Positions 5,427 to 6,122 of a stretch of 6,122 bases of DNA are shown here, one piece after another (position 1 is the first letter of the stretch; every line of letters starts with the position of its first letter). The notes under the pieces were generated by a model that had not been told where the DNA came from, made no database searches, and saw nothing but the letters and a program-made list of their open reading frames with translations. Both the position numbers and the translations under genes were made by a program. The DNA is from a bacterium UBP9_UBA1432 (GTDB taxonomy: Bacteria > Vulcanimicrobiota > Xenobia > Xenobiales > Xenobiaceae): contig DCTU01000207.1 in NCBI GenBank assembly GCA_002329445.1, positions 1-6,122 of the forward strand, written 5' to 3'.

Positions 5427-6122
5427 ATGAACCTTCACGATATCGAGATCCCGCTGGGCCGCCTGGTGGCCGAGCATCCCCATCTGATCCGGACCCTGGA
5501 GGGCCTGGGTCTGGACTACTGCTGCGGCGGGCACAGGCCCCTCTCCCAGGCGGTGGCCGAGAAGGGGTTGGACCTGGAGGAGGTGCTGGCGGCCCTCAAG
5601 CAGGCCCTGGCCTCGACCCAGGATGCCTGCGCCGCGCCCTGGCTCGAGAAGACCTGCTCGGAGCTGATCGACCACATCGTCCGCAGCCACCATGGGTTCC
5701 TGCGCACCGAACTGCCGCGCCTGAGCACCCTGACCGACAAGGTCTTCGAGGTGCACGGTTCGGGGACCCCGGAGCTGGGTGAGCTGCGCCGGGTCATGGC
5801 CGGATTCCGCGAGGAGATCGAGTCCCACCTGGCCAAGGAGGAGCAGATCCTCTTCCCCGCCATCGTGGCCTGCGAAGCCCGGGGGGCGGCCATGCCCCAA
5901 GGAGCCGGAGTCCTGGCCCGCGGTCCGATCTCCTGCATGGAGAGCGAGCATGACGAGGCGGGCGCCGCCCTGGCCGAGATGCGCCGGCTGACCGGGGACT
6001 ATTCTCCTCCCGAGGCGGCCTGCGGCTCGTGGCGGGCCCTCTACCTGGGCCTGGAGGAGCTGGAGCAGGACATGCACCGGCACATCCACGAGGAGAACAA
6101 CATCCTCTTCGAGCGGGTCCGC
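5427..6122 (+). CDS. ric: Iron-sulfur cluster repair di-iron protein RIC (YtfE/ScdA/DnrN), 3' end outside the window
   Basis: The protein is a cytoplasmic di-iron protein that restores iron-sulfur clusters damaged by nitric oxide or oxidants. The window holds 232 codons with no stop. Known members have about 220-240 residues, so only the last few should be missing. Residues 1-60 form the ScdA_N domain with the hallmark GLDYCCGG (28-35). A hemerythrin-like four-helix bundle follows. All six iron ligands known from E. coli YtfE have counterparts: H88 (IVRSHHG), H134 and E138 (HLAKEEQILFP), H175 (MESEHDEAG), and H219 and E223 (HIHEENNILF). The start ATG has a clear ribosome binding site at 5414-5420. 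The gene diverges from the TPR membrane protein gene, and a predicted FNR/DNR-activated promoter precedes it. Nothing appears broken, so it should be functional if the end is intact. Confidence 0.94.
   Translation, partial: MNLHDIEIPLGRLVAEHPHLIRTLEGLGLDYCCGGHRPLSQAVAEKGLDLEEVLAALKQALASTQDACAAPWLEKTCSELIDHIVRSHHGFLRTELPRLSTLTDKVFEVHGSGTPELGELRRVMAGFREEIESHLAKEEQILFPAIVACEARGAAMPQGAGVLARGPISCMESEHDEAGAALAEMRRLTGDYSPPEAACGSWRALYLGLEELEQDMHRHIHEENNILFERVR

Noticed and set aside
5274..6089. Minus-strand open frame opposite ric
   Set aside because: The plus strand encodes RIC with all iron ligands and an RBS. The opposite frame has no recognisable domain and would run through the FNR/DNR operator region.
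1..6122. tRNA, rRNA, CRISPR arrays, riboswitches, toxin-antitoxin or phage-defence genes
   Set aside because: I looked for these on both strands and found no cloverleaf, regularly spaced repeat or matching protein motif.

Overview
The window is a high-GC bacterial sequence. Its coding regions favour CTG and GCC codons, and it looks like the genome of a Gram-negative bacterium. TMTC-like membrane glycosyltransferases with tetratricopeptide repeats are common in Acidobacteriota, Deltaproteobacteria-like groups and Planctomycetes, so such a lineage is plausible. Nothing here fixes the taxon.

Bases 1-2232 are a complete IS1380-family insertion sequence. It is bounded by a perfect 12-bp terminal inverted repeat and carries one intact DDE transposase gene (457-1995, + strand). 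The element has long non-coding ends: 456 bases before the transposase start and 237 after it. The left end contains a strong fold-back hairpin (395-447) that would hide the transposase ribosome binding site. Bases 2233-2447 are a gene-free leader with a candidate promoter just outside the IS and a strong stem-loop directly before the next gene.

Bases 2448-3488 (+) encode a SAM-dependent methyltransferase with an N-terminal four-cysteine zinc-ribbon-like motif. It converges on a GT-C-fold, TMTC-like membrane protein with C-terminal TPRs (3538-5277, - strand), and a GC-rich hairpin lies between the two stops. Both could modify surface glycans or proteins, but nothing in the sequence shows that they work together.

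A 149-base divergent intergenic region separates the membrane protein from ric (ytfE/scdA/dnrN), which encodes a di-iron protein that repairs iron-sulfur clusters damaged by nitric oxide or oxidants. The ric gene runs off the right edge after 232 codons. Upstream of ric is a perfect 22-bp palindrome containing an FNR/DNR-type box (TTGAT-N4-GTCAA). A -10-like hexamer lies exactly where a class II (-41.5) FNR/DNR-activated promoter needs one, so ric is probably induced by low oxygen or nitric oxide.

No wholly new system was found. The most interesting signals are the predicted fold-back control of the transposase and the well-placed FNR/DNR promoter of ric.
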